From Chelativorans intermedius (GTDB lineage Bacteria; Pseudomonadota; Alphaproteobacteria; Rhizobiales; Rhizobiaceae), in assembly GCF_025398255.1 (NCBI RefSeq), contig NZ_JAODNW010000020.1, positions 1-64,000 of the forward strand: a DNA stretch of 64,000 nucleotides, given 5' to 3'. The notes under the pieces are model-generated. The model saw nothing but the letters and a program-made list of their open reading frames with translations, was not told the origin of the DNA and ran no database searches. The position numbers and the translations under genes are program-made. Of the stretch, positions 26,238 to 33,748 are shown in pieces; the first letter of the stretch is position 1; each line of letters opens with the position of its first letter.

Positions 26238-27303
26238 TCGTGCCGCGGTCAAGCTGCCGAAGGGCGTTCATCGCGTCGTCTCTCGCGGCCGGGAATATTT
26301 CTATTTCCAGCCGGGGCGCGGGACCGATCACGCCGGCCCGCGCATCGCCCTGCCGAACGATCCGCATTCGCCGGAGTTCTGGAACGCCATCCGGCAGGCT
26401 CAGGGCCTCGCGGGCGCGGTGCCGGTTGACACGTTCGGGGCGGTGCTCGACGGCTATCTGGAGTTCATCAAGACTTCCGGCACGATCACGGCCGGCACGA
26501 TCGACCAGTACGAGCGCGCGCTGAGGATCGCCCGCAAGGCGTGGGGGAGCCTGCCGGCGAAGGGCTTGCGACCGGTCCATGTGCAAGCGGTTATGGACGG
26601 CCTGGCGGAGACACCGGGCAAGGCGAACAACTTCCTGAGCGCCATGAGGGCGCTATCGACCTGGGCGCGCGTGCGCGATCACGTCGAGCACAGCTTGACC
26701 GAGGGCGTGAAGCCCTACGCGAAGGACAGCGGGCATAAGCCTTGGACACCGGCTCAGATCGAGGCGGCACTGTCGAAGCTCACGGGCGTGATCCGGCGCG
26801 GCGTCGTGCTCTACATGTGGACCGGCATGCGCGGCAGCGATGCCGTACGGCTGGGCTGGACCGACATCGACGAAGGCGGCTTCTCCTACCGCGCTCAGAA
26901 GACCGGCCGGGAAGTCTATTGCCCGATCGTGCCTGAGCTTGAAGCGGAAATGTCGACCTGGGCGAAGCGGCCGGGGCCGTTCCTGTTGCAGGAAGGCGGG
27001 CGCGCGGACGGGCAGCGCTATACGCGCAAGCTATTCTCGAAGCACTTTGCGGAAGCCCGCGACAAGATACCGGAGCTTGCCGGCGTGACCCTGCACGGGC
27101 TGCGCTGCACGGCCGTGATCCGGCTCCGGCGCGCAGGCCTGTCGACGGCGCAGATTGGCGACATCGTAGGCATGTCGCTTCCGATGATCGAACGCTATTG
27201 CCGTTTCGCGGATCGGAAGACCAGCGGCAAGGCCGCGTTGCTGACGCTCAAGAGAACGAGCGAAGAACAGAACTGTAAAACATCGCAAAACCGTAAAACA
27301 TAA
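26221..27303 (+). CDS. Tyrosine integrase of the element
   Basis: Tyrosine recombinase of 360 residues. An N-terminal DNA-binding arm region is followed by a core-binding SAM-like domain (about 70-160) and the catalytic domain with R204 (TGMRGSDAVR), H292 and R295 (LHGLRCTA) and nucleophile Y326 (MIERYCRF). It lies 38 bp from attR, the usual place for an integrase of this type. It presumably inserts the element at the GTA terminase core site and, with the AlpA-like protein, excises it. Confidence 0.92.
   Translation: MPRQRNRAAVKLPKGVHRVVSRGREYFYFQPGRGTDHAGPRIALPNDPHSPEFWNAIRQAQGLAGAVPVDTFGAVLDGYLEFIKTSGTITAGTIDQYERALRIARKAWGSLPAKGLRPVHVQAVMDGLAETPGKANNFLSAMRALSTWARVRDHVEHSLTEGVKPYAKDSGHKPWTPAQIEAALSKLTGVIRRGVVLYMWTGMRGSDAVRLGWTDIDEGGFSYRAQKTGREVYCPIVPELEAEMSTWAKRPGPFLLQEGGRADGQRYTRKLFSKHFAEARDKIPELAGVTLHGLRCTAVIRLRRAGLSTAQIGDIVGMSLPMIERYCRFADRKTSGKAALLTLKRTSEEQNCKTSQNRKT
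27272..27299. repeat. Candidate integrase arm-sites, right
   Basis: ACTGTAAAAC (27272-27281) and ACCGTAAAAC (27290-27299) are tandem, 18 bp apart, in the 3' end of the integrase gene and 43-70 bp from the att core. The first is identical to 17528-17537 near the other end. Confidence 0.4.
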
Positions 27304-27312
27304 ATCCAGCAA

Positions 27313-27324
27313 AACCAACTGGTT
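27313..27324. repeat. Small inverted repeat next to attR
   Basis: AACCA (27313-27317) and TGGTT (27320-27324) flank AC, 12 bp before attR. It may be a recombinase or AlpA-binding element. Confidence 0.25.
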
Positions 27325-27335
27325 AGGGCCGAAGA

Positions 27336-27357
27336 GATGAAATGTGCGACTTCGGCC
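27336..27357. repeat. attR of the integrated element
   Basis: Partner of attL (17418-17439), sharing the 8-bp core ATGTGCGA at 27342-27349. To the right of the core the GTA terminase reading frame resumes (Asp-Phe-Gly-Pro-Asp-Gly). Confidence 0.85.
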
Positions 27358-27467
27358 CCGACGGCCTGTCGGGCGGCAGATCGCCTGACCGCGTGGACGC
27401 CCTGGTGTGGGCGGTGAGCGCATTGATGCTGGAACGCACGGGCATGCCGCGCGTGCGGGAAATATAG
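27342..27467 (+). pseudogene. GTA large terminase, 3' part
   Basis: The last 41 codons plus stop of the GTA terminase, separated from the 5' part by the satellite. The translation begins MCDFGPDGLSGGRSPDRVDA and continues to a TAG at 27465-27467. SPDRVDALVWA is a strongly conserved end motif of this terminase group. Joining host codon 389 (17423) to 27342 restores a single frame of about 430 residues. Confidence 0.9.
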
Positions 27468-27492
27468 GGATGCGCAGGCGCGGGGAAGAGGC

Positions 27493-27702
27493 GAAGAAGA
27501 TGGTGGTGGTTTCGTAGGCAAGGTTCCCGATCCCGCCGGGTGCATGTCGGACGGCGACACCCCGGAAGAGGCACTGCGGAACACCCGCGAGGCGATTGCA
27601 GAATGGATCGCGGAGCGGAAGCGGCTCGGACAGGAAGTCCCGCCGGCTTCGGGACATGCAGGAAAGGACCGAGCATCAGGATTCGTGGGTGCGTTTTTCT
27701 GA
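27493..27702 (+). pseudogene. Remnant of a hicB antitoxin gene
   Basis: A frame 3' of the terminase encodes EEDGGGFVGKVPD, then GCMSDGDTPEEALRNTREAI and AEWIAERKRLGQ, the typical HicB antitoxin core. The N-terminal first ~12 residues and a start codon are missing, there is no hicA toxin gene beside it and no DNA-binding C-terminal domain, so it looks broken. An internal ATG at 27544 leaves only a fragment. The remaining 27703-27881 holds nothing I recognise. Confidence 0.6.
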
Positions 27703-27881
27703 AATCGCGGGCCCTGATGTCGGGTCGAGCGAAGATCGTTCCCAAAACTACTGCTGACCAGCTCTCGTGGCGGGCTGTAAGCGCTTGAACTAGAAGACAA
27801 TCATCGGCTGCACCGCGCTGCGGTGGCCCTGGCTCCCCGCCGGGGCCGTCGGTGTTTGCGGCACAATCGAGGGAAATCGGC

Positions 27882-29057
27882 ATGGCTTGGAAATGGCCCT
27901 GGGCGTGGCGTCCGGGAGGGAAGGGTATTGCGCTGGAGCGCAAGCAGGCGGGCGGACACGGCTTCGTGGCGCTGCACGCGCAGGGCGAGGCGCTGTGGAC
28001 GCGGCGCGACTATGCCTCGCTGGCGCGCGAGGGGTTCATGCGCAATCCGGTGGCGCACCGGGCGGTGAGGATGATCGCCGAGGCGGCAGCCGCCGTGCCC
28101 TGGCTGGCCTATGAGGGGGAGGCGGAGCTGGACGCGCATCCGCTGCTCGACCTTCTCGACCGGCCCAACCCGCGCCAGGCGGGCGCCAGCTTCATGGAGG
28201 TGCTCTACGGGCATCTTATCCTTTCCGGCAACGCCTATCTGGAGCTGGTGGAGGCGGCGGGCGGCAGCCGCGAGCTGCATCTCCTGCGCCCCGACCGCGT
28301 GACCGTGGTGGCCGACGACCATGGCTGGCCGGTGGCGCTGGAACACCGGCTCGGCGCCGCGAAGCGGCGGGTGCCGCTGGAGGAGGAGGGGCGCGGCCTG
28401 CATCTGACGCTCTTCCACCCGCTCGACGATCACTATGGCTTCGCGCCGCTGGCCGCAGCGCTGCAGGCGCTCGACATTCACAATGCGGCGGCGCGCTGGA
28501 ACAAGGCGCTGCTCGACAATTCCGCCCGGCCTTCCGGCGCGCTGGTCTACGCGCCGAAGGAGGGCGCCAACCTCTCCGACGAGCAGTTCGACCGGCTGAA
28601 GAGCGAGCTGGAGGAAGGCTACTCGGGCGCCGCGCGGGCCGGCCGGCCGCTGCTGCTGGAAGGCGGGCTCGACTGGAAGGCGATGAGCCTGTCGCCCCGC
28701 GACATGGACTTCATGGAGGCGCGCAACGGTGCCGCGCGCGACATCGCGCTGGCGCTCGGCGTGCCGCCGATGCTGCTCGGCATTCCCGGCGACAACACCT
28801 ATGCCAACTATCAGGAGGCCAACCGGGCCTTCTACCGCCTCACCGTGCTGCCGCTGGTGGGCCGGGTGGCCAAGGAGCTGGGCGGCTTTCTGGGCGCCCG
28901 TTTCGGGGACGGGATCAGGCTGTGGTTCGACGCCGACGCGGTGGAGGGGCTTGCCGCCGAGCGCGAGGCGCTGTGGCGCCGCCTGGGCGCCGCCGACTTC
29001 CTGACCGACGACGAGAAACGCCAGGCGGTGGGCTATGCGCCGCGCGAGGCGGGGTGA
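27882..29057 (+). CDS. GTA portal protein (gp3)
   Basis: HK97-family portal protein of the gene transfer agent, 391 residues. Typical stretches are NPVAHRAVRMIAEAAAAVPW (about 50-69), GHLILSGNAYLEL and ALALGVPPMLLG. GAGGGA precedes the ATG at good distance. It is the first intact GTA gene after the interrupted terminase. It forms the DNA gate of the GTA head and docks the terminase. Not closely similar to the satellite portal. Confidence 0.92.
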   Translation: MAWKWPWAWRPGGKGIALERKQAGGHGFVALHAQGEALWTRRDYASLAREGFMRNPVAHRAVRMIAEAAAAVPWLAYEGEAELDAHPLLDLLDRPNPRQAGASFMEVLYGHLILSGNAYLELVEAAGGSRELHLLRPDRVTVVADDHGWPVALEHRLGAAKRRVPLEEEGRGLHLTLFHPLDDHYGFAPLAAALQALDIHNAAARWNKALLDNSARPSGALVYAPKEGANLSDEQFDRLKSELEEGYSGAARAGRPLLLEGGLDWKAMSLSPRDMDFMEARNGAARDIALALGVPPMLLGIPGDNTYANYQEANRAFYRLTVLPLVGRVAKELGGFLGARFGDGIRLWFDADAVEGLAAEREALWRRLGAADFLTDDEKRQAVGYAPREAG

Positions 29058-29100
29058 GGCGCGCTTGCCGCCCGCTGCAACGGAACGCAAGGGACATACC

Positions 29101-29445
29101 ATGAACGGACTGACCGAGGCGACCTGGCTGTGGCTGGCCAAGGCGACGGGCGCGGTCGTCGGCTCGGCGATCTCGCTGGCCTATCTTCTGCCCTCCGGGC
29201 GCAGGGAGGCGGCCGTTCGCTTTGCCGTCGGGGTGGCCTGCGGCTTCGTCTTCGGCGGGACGGCGGGCCTGAAGATCGCCACCGAGCTGGGGATCGCCGG
29301 CCGGCTGGCGCCGGGCGAACTGGTGCTCATGGGCTCGGCGGCCGCCAGCCTGTGCGCCTGGAGCGCCATCGGCTTCGTCATGCGGCTGCTTTCCGGCGGG
29401 CCGGGGCGGCCGCGACACCCAGAAACCAGGGACGAGACGCGATGA
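29101..29445 (+). CDS. DUF6107-type GTA membrane protein
   Basis: Protein of 114 residues with about three hydrophobic segments (LWLAKATGAVVGSAISLAYL, then FAVGVACGFVFGG, then VLMGSAAASLCAWSAIGFV). A small protein of this type sits between portal and protease genes in rhizobial GTA clusters (I recall it as DUF6107). The role is unknown; its stop overlaps the protease start. A link to host membrane during head assembly is a guess. Confidence 0.7.
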   Translation: MNGLTEATWLWLAKATGAVVGSAISLAYLLPSGRREAAVRFAVGVACGFVFGGTAGLKIATELGIAGRLAPGELVLMGSAAASLCAWSAIGFVMRLLSGGPGRPRHPETRDETR

Positions 29446-30113
29446 TGAGAAAGATCGCCGGCGGCGCGCCGGAGCGCAAATATGCCGGGCTGGATGTCGA
29501 GGAGGTGGAAAGCGACGGCGCCTTCTCGGGCTATGCGAGCCTGTTCGGCAAGGTGGATCTGGGACACGACGTGATGGAACGCGGCGCCTTCGCCGACTCG
29601 CTCAGGAAGCGCGGGGCGGCGGGCATCCGCATGCTGTTCCAGCACGATCCCGCCCAGCCCATCGGGACATGGAAGGAAATCCGCGAGGATGCGCGCGGGC
29701 TGTTCGTGCGCGGCAAGCTCGCCACCGACGTGGCCAGAGCGCGCGAGGTGCTGGCCCTGATGCGCGCCGGCGCGCTCGACGGGCTGTCCATCGGCTTTCG
29801 CACGGTCAAGGCCGTGCACGAGCCGCGCACCGGCGTGCGGCATATCCGGCAGGCGGATCTGTGGGAGATTTCCATCGTCACCTTTCCCATGCTGCCCGAA
29901 GCGCGGGTGGAGCGCGTGAAGGGCGAGGGGCTGCCGAGCCCACGGGAGTTCGAGCGCTGGCTCATGCGGGATGCTGGGCTGACGCGAAGCGAAGCCAAGA
30001 CGGTGATCGCGCGCGGCTTCGCACACCTGCTGCGCGAGCGGGACGCCGCGCCGGGGACACCGGCACGCCTGGCGGCAACCATCCGCCGGGCGACCAGACT
30101 GTTTCAGGAATGA
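29442..30113 (+). CDS. GTA prohead protease (gp4)
   Basis: HK97-family maturation protease, 223 residues. The catalytic pair is H68 in MLFQHDP and S116 in GLSIGF. Two consecutive ATGs (29442, 29445) are possible starts. A basic C-terminal extension (about 165-223) is typical of GTA versions. It precedes the capsid gene by 12 bp, the usual phage order. Confidence 0.92.
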   Translation: MMRKIAGGAPERKYAGLDVEEVESDGAFSGYASLFGKVDLGHDVMERGAFADSLRKRGAAGIRMLFQHDPAQPIGTWKEIREDARGLFVRGKLATDVARAREVLALMRAGALDGLSIGFRTVKAVHEPRTGVRHIRQADLWEISIVTFPMLPEARVERVKGEGLPSPREFERWLMRDAGLTRSEAKTVIARGFAHLLRERDAAPGTPARLAATIRRATRLFQE

Positions 30114-30125
30114 GGACCAAGACAC

Positions 30126-31376
30126 ATGGCAGAGACGAACATGGACATGCTGGAAGTGAAGTCGGCCGCCGGCGGCGACGACATTGCCGGCGCCTTCGAG
30201 GACTTCATCGCCACCTTCGAGACCTTCAAGACCGAGAACGACCGGCGGCTGAAGGAGCTGGAGCGGCGCGGCGCCGATCCGCTGACGGTGGAGAAGGTGG
30301 ACCGGCTGTCGGCGGCGCTCGACGAGCAGAAGCGGGCGCTCGACCGGCTGGTGCTGAAGAAGGCGCGGCCGGGGCTGGCGCGCGAGGGCACGGGCGCGCT
30401 CTCCGCGCTTGAGCACAAGGACGCCTTCGAGCGCTACATGCGCTCGGGCGACGAGCGGCAGCTTCGCGCGCTGGAGGAGAAGGCGATGTCCATCGGCTCC
30501 GGCCAGGACGGCGGCTATCTGGTGCCGGAGGAGACGGAAGCGGCGATCGGCCGGCGGCTGGCCGCCATCTCGCCCATCCGCTCCATCGCCACGGTGCGCC
30601 AGATTTCCAGCGCCGTTCTGAAGAAGCCCCACGCGGTGAGCGGCCCGGCCACCGGCTGGGTGGGCGAGACGGCAGCACGCCCGGAGACCGCTTCGAGCAC
30701 GCTCGACGAGCTCTCCTTCCCCACGGCGGAGCTCTACGCGATGCCGGCGGCGACGGCGGCGCTGCTGGAGGACAGCGTGGTCGATCTCGACGCCTGGATC
30801 GCCGGCGAGATCGAGACCGCCTTCGCGGAACAGGAGGGCACGGCCTTCGTGAACGGCGACGGCACGAACAAGCCGCGCGGCTTTCTCGACTATCCGCAGG
30901 TGCAGGACGCGAGCTGGAGCTGGGGCAATGTCGGCTATCTGGCGACGGGCAACGCCTCGGGGCTGCCGAGCACCGATCCCTCCGACAAGCTGATCGACCT
31001 CGTCTATGCGCTGAAGGCGGGCTACCGCCAGAATGCAAGCTGGGTGATGAACCGCAAGACGCAGGCGGCGCTGCGCAAGCTGAAGGACAATGACGGCAAC
31101 TATATCTGGCAGCCGCCGGCCGCTCCCGGCAGCCGGGCGATGCTGGCCGGCTTCCCCGTCGTGGAGGCGGAGGACATGCCGGACATTGGGGAGGAGGCCA
31201 CCCCGATTGCCTTCGGCGACTTCGCGCGCGGCTATCTGGTGGTCGACCGCACGGGCGTGCGGGTGCTGCGCGATCCGTACTCGGCCAAGCCCTATGTGCT
31301 GTTCTACACCACCAAGCGCGTGGGCGGCGGCATTCAGGACTTCGAGGCGATCAAGCTTCTGAAGGTCTCCGCATAG
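30126..31376 (+). CDS. GTA major capsid protein (gp5)
   Basis: HK97-family capsid protein, 416 residues. The charged N-terminal ~100 residues form a scaffold-like region, followed by the mature part from about residue 130 (GGYLVPEETEAAI) through PTAELYAMPAAT and VNGDGTNKPRGFLDY. It builds the GTA head. A strong terminator hairpin lies 13 bp past its stop, which would raise capsid message relative to downstream genes. Confidence 0.93.
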   Translation: MAETNMDMLEVKSAAGGDDIAGAFEDFIATFETFKTENDRRLKELERRGADPLTVEKVDRLSAALDEQKRALDRLVLKKARPGLAREGTGALSALEHKDAFERYMRSGDERQLRALEEKAMSIGSGQDGGYLVPEETEAAIGRRLAAISPIRSIATVRQISSAVLKKPHAVSGPATGWVGETAARPETASSTLDELSFPTAELYAMPAATAALLEDSVVDLDAWIAGEIETAFAEQEGTAFVNGDGTNKPRGFLDYPQVQDASWSWGNVGYLATGNASGLPSTDPSDKLIDLVYALKAGYRQNASWVMNRKTQAALRKLKDNDGNYIWQPPAAPGSRAMLAGFPVVEAEDMPDIGEEATPIAFGDFARGYLVVDRTGVRVLRDPYSAKPYVLFYTTKRVGGGIQDFEAIKLLKVSA

Positions 31377-31389
31377 GCCAAGCCGCCGC

Positions 31390-31418
31390 GGCCCCGGCAC
31401 TCCCGCCGGGGCCTTTTT
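31390..31418 (+). terminator. Terminator after the GTA capsid gene
   Basis: GGCCCCGG (31390-31397) pairs perfectly with CCGGGGCC (31406-31413), loop of 8, followed by TTTTT (31414-31418). It sits inside the GTA cluster, between the capsid and connector genes. Confidence 0.85.
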
Positions 31419-31444
31419 CCCCTCAGCCAGAGAAGAGGCATTCC

Positions 31445-32014
31445 ATGACGCTGTTTCGCACGGTGGAGCCGGCGGTCGAGCCGGTCTCGCCCGTCGAGGC
31501 GAAGGCGCATCTGCGCATCGACCACGACAGCGAGGACACGCTGATTTCCGGGCTCATCCGCGCCGCCCGCCAAGAGGTGGAGCAGGAGACCGGGCTGGCG
31601 CTTATCGACCAGAGCTGGCGGCTGGCGCTCGACCGCTGGCCGCGCGACGGGCTGGTGCTTCTCCGGCGTGCGCCGGTGCGCCAGATCCTGTCGGTGACGG
31701 TGTTCGACGGCGACGGCGCGGCCTCGGTGCTGGCGCCCGAGAGCTATCAGCTCGATGCCGTCTCCTCGCCCGCCCGCCTGCACCTGGATGCGCGGCCAGA
31801 GCCGGGACTGGCGCTGAATGGCATCGAGATCGACTTTACCGCCGGTTTCGGCGAGGCGGGGACCGATGTGCCCGACCTTCTGAAGCGGGCGATCATGATC
31901 CTGGTGGCGTATTGGTATGAGTTTCGCGCTGCCTTTGGCGCCGACAGCCAGCCGGTCAGCCTGCCCGGCGAATACCGGCGGCTGATCGCCGCCTGGCGGA
32001 GGCCGCGGCTGTGA
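31445..32014 (+). CDS. GTA head-tail connector (gp6)
   Basis: Gp6-like head-tail connector, 189 residues. HLRIDHDSEDTLI near the start and RAIMILVAYWYEFR (about 150-163) are the family markers. It lies under the portal in the particle. Its stop TGA is nested in the GTG start of the next gene. Confidence 0.88.
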   Translation: MTLFRTVEPAVEPVSPVEAKAHLRIDHDSEDTLISGLIRAARQEVEQETGLALIDQSWRLALDRWPRDGLVLLRRAPVRQILSVTVFDGDGAASVLAPESYQLDAVSSPARLHLDARPEPGLALNGIEIDFTAGFGEAGTDVPDLLKRAIMILVAYWYEFRAAFGADSQPVSLPGEYRRLIAAWRRPRL

Positions 32015-32349
32015 CGGGCGTGGTGTTTCTGGACCCCGGGCGGCTGCGCACCGAGCTGGCGCTGCAAGCCGCCGCCACGCCGCCCGATGGCGCGGGCGGA
32101 CACACCGAGGACTGGCAGGAGGTGGCCACCGTGTTCGCCCTGGTGGAGCCGGTGGGCGCGGCAAGCCACTTCGCCGCCGGGCAGGCGCACGAGGAAGCGA
32201 CGCACCGGGTTACACTGCGCTTTCGAGAGGATGTGGCAAGCGGCATGCGGTTCCTTAAGGCGGGGCGGGCGCTCCACATCGTCACCGTGCGCGATGCGGA
32301 CGGGACGGGGCGCTATCTCGTCTGCCGCGTGCGGGAGGAGGGACGATGA
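32011..32349 (+). CDS. GTA head-closure protein (gp7)
   Basis: Protein of 112 residues of the phage head-closure/head-tail joining family (SPP1 gp16 type), with EDWQEVATVFALVEPV (about 34-49) and HRVTLRFREDV typical of the group. It starts with GTG overlapping the gp6 stop. It seals the GTA head and is the surface to which the GTA tail attaches. Confidence 0.82.
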   Translation: MTGVVFLDPGRLRTELALQAAATPPDGAGGHTEDWQEVATVFALVEPVGAASHFAAGQAHEEATHRVTLRFREDVASGMRFLKAGRALHIVTVRDADGTGRYLVCRVREEGR

Positions 32350-32537
32350 AGGTGACGATGCGGCTGACGATGGACGGGCTGGTGCACGCCCTGCGCGCCA
32401 AGGCCCACAGGGCGGTCGAGGAGGCCGAAAGCGGCCTGCGCACGGAGACGGAACGCGACATGCGCCGCCGCCGCGCCGCCCTGCGCCGCCGCGCAGGCCA
32501 GAGAGGGAGAGTGCGCCATGACAGCGGCCAGCCTTGA
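32346..32537 (+). CDS. Small GTA protein
   Basis: Protein of 63 residues, very basic in its second half (DMRRRRAALRRRAGQRGR). The ATG overlaps the gp7 stop and its end overlaps the DUF3168 gene by 20 bp. This tight packing supports a real gene. No domain recognised; a head-tail joining accessory role is possible. Confidence 0.55.
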   Translation: MKVTMRLTMDGLVHALRAKAHRAVEEAESGLRTETERDMRRRRAALRRRAGQRGRVRHDSGQP

Positions 32538-32919
32538 GCTGCAGGAGGCCGTTTTCGCCGCGCTTGCCGGCGATGCGGCGCTGACATCGGCGCTCGGCGG
32601 GCCGCGCTTCCACGACGTGGCGCCGGCGGCGACCGGCTTTCCCTACATCACCTTCGGCCGGGCGACGGTCTATGACTGGAGCACGGCGAGCGAGGCGGGC
32701 AGCGAGCATTTCTTCACGCTCGACGTGTGGTCGAAGCATAAGGGGCGGCGCGAGGCGCTGGCGCTGATGGAACTGGTGCGCGCCGCCATCCACGACCGGG
32801 CGCTGACGCTGGCCGGGCACCGGCTGGCGAATCTGCGGATGGAGTCTGCACAGGTCAGCTTCGAGGCGAAGCTCGGGGCCTATCGCGGACGCCTGCATTT
32901 CCGCGCCGCCGTCGAATAG
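32518..32919 (+). CDS. GTA DUF3168 tail-completion protein (gp8)
   Basis: DUF3168 family, 133 residues, corresponding to the tail terminator/completion protein (gp8) of GTAs and lambdoid gpU-like proteins. Typical stretches are FPYITFGRATVYDWST and FFTLDVWSKHKGRREAL. It caps the tail tube and joins it to the head. Confidence 0.86.
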   Translation: MTAASLELQEAVFAALAGDAALTSALGGPRFHDVAPAATGFPYITFGRATVYDWSTASEAGSEHFFTLDVWSKHKGRREALALMELVRAAIHDRALTLAGHRLANLRMESAQVSFEAKLGAYRGRLHFRAAVE

Positions 32920-32957
32920 CGGCGCTGCATTCCATGACCGTTAAAGGAGGCCCATGA

Positions 32958-33374
32958 ATGGGTGCGCAGAAGGGCAAGGACCTGCTCCTCAAGCTGGACG
33001 AGGACGGGCAGGGAGCTTTCGTGACGGTGGCCGGGCTGAGGACGAAGCGCCTCGCCTTCAACAGCGAGGCGGTGGACATCACCGACGCGGATTCGGCGGG
33101 GCGCTGGCGCGAGCTGCTGGCCGGCAGTGGCGTGCAGCGCGCTTCCGTCTCCGGCGCGGGCATCTTCAAGGACGCGCAGTCGGATGCGGCAATCCGGCAG
33201 CGCTTCTTTGCCGGAGAGATCGCCCAGTGGCAGTTCGTCATTCCCGATTTCGGTACGGTGTCCGGTCCCTTCCAGGTCACGGCGCTGGAGTATTCGGGCA
33301 GTCACGACGGGGAGGTGACGTTCGAGATCGCCCTCGAATCGGCGGGGCCGATCAGCTTTGCGGTGCTGCCATGA
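32958..33374 (+). CDS. GTA major tail (tube) protein (gp9)
   Basis: Protein of 138 residues of the TP901-1 major tail protein family: it starts MGAQKGKDLLLKL and contains TKRLAFNSEAVDITDADS (about 29-46) and RWRELL. AAGGAGG lies upstream. It polymerises into the tail tube. The stop overlaps the next start as ATGA. Confidence 0.9.
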   Translation: MGAQKGKDLLLKLDEDGQGAFVTVAGLRTKRLAFNSEAVDITDADSAGRWRELLAGSGVQRASVSGAGIFKDAQSDAAIRQRFFAGEIAQWQFVIPDFGTVSGPFQVTALEYSGSHDGEVTFEIALESAGPISFAVLP

Positions 33375-33748
33375 GCGCGAACAGGCGACGTGGCGAGGTG
33401 GCCGCGAGGCTGGACGGGCGCGAATACCGCCTGTGCCTGACGCTCGGCGCGCTGGCCGAGCTGGAGGCGGCGTTCGAGGCCGAGGACCTGAACCGGCTGG
33501 CCGAGCGGTTCTCCACCGGCAGGCTTTCGGCGCGCGACATGACCGCGATCATTGCCGCCGGGCTGCGCGGCGGCGGCCATGCGGTGAGCGAGGAGGACGT
33601 GCAGGCCATGCGCTGCGAGGGCGGCGCGGCCGGTTTTGCCCGGCTGGTGGGCGAGCTTCTGTCGGCCACCTTCGGCGGGGGCGGCGAGGAAAACCCTCCC
33701 GCGCCGCAGCAGGAGCGGCAAGGGCGCCCTTTCCCTGGCGGGAAGTGA
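33371..33748 (+). CDS. GTA tail-assembly chaperone, frame 1 (gp10)
   Basis: Gene transfer agent family protein of 125 residues: YRLCLTLGALAELEAAF (about 18-34) and LSARDMTAIIAAGLRGGG are typical of gp10 (tail tube TAC family). It corresponds to lambda gpG. Near its 3' end, a C CCT TTC heptamer (33727-33733) would allow a -1 shift into the following gene, which carries on the same conserved stretch. Confidence 0.82.
   Translation: MSANRRRGEVAARLDGREYRLCLTLGALAELEAAFEAEDLNRLAERFSTGRLSARDMTAIIAAGLRGGGHAVSEEDVQAMRCEGGAAGFARLVGELLSATFGGGGEENPPAPQQERQGRPFPGGK
33727..33733 (+). promoter_or_regulatory. Candidate -1 ribosomal slippery site
   Basis: C CCT TTC fits the X XXY YYZ rule in the gp10 reading frame. 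After slippage, the -1 frame reads Pro-Phe-Pro-Trp-Arg-Glu-Val-Met and continues into the next gene. The FPW motif belongs to the conserved start of that next protein family although it lies upstream of its first ATG. Confidence 0.5.

Larger units (their letters stand above)
17424..27349 (+). mobile_element. Capsid-forming satellite (cf-PICI-like) inside the GTA terminase
   Basis: A 9.9-kb element bounded by an 8-bp identical att core. Left to right: two leader proteins (one with an HTH), HNH endonuclease, TerL, four small proteins, HK97 capsid, head-tail connector, prohead protease, portal, head-closure protein, AlpA-like HTH protein and tyrosine integrase. There are no tail, lysis, lysogeny-repressor or replication-fork genes. 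The size and the capsid-connector-protease-portal-closure order match capsid-forming phage-inducible chromosomal islands as known from other proteobacteria. All genes but one read rightward. Insertion splits the terminase gene without loss of host codons. Confidence 0.85.

Noticed and set aside
17424-27349. Reading the element as a decayed ordinary prophage
   Set aside because: All its genes are intact and in compact operons, and the gene order (capsid-connector-protease-portal-closure) is the satellite order. A decayed phage would show fragments of tail or lysis genes. I cannot fully exclude it without comparison.
17424-27349. A second att repeat longer than 8 bp
   Set aside because: The alignment extends to 22 bp only with mismatches. 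I report the 8-bp identical core and the 22-bp imperfect repeat separately.
27544-27702. A working HicB antitoxin starting at the internal ATG
   Set aside because: It would begin in the middle of the conserved core and lacks the first strand, and there is no hicA gene nearby.
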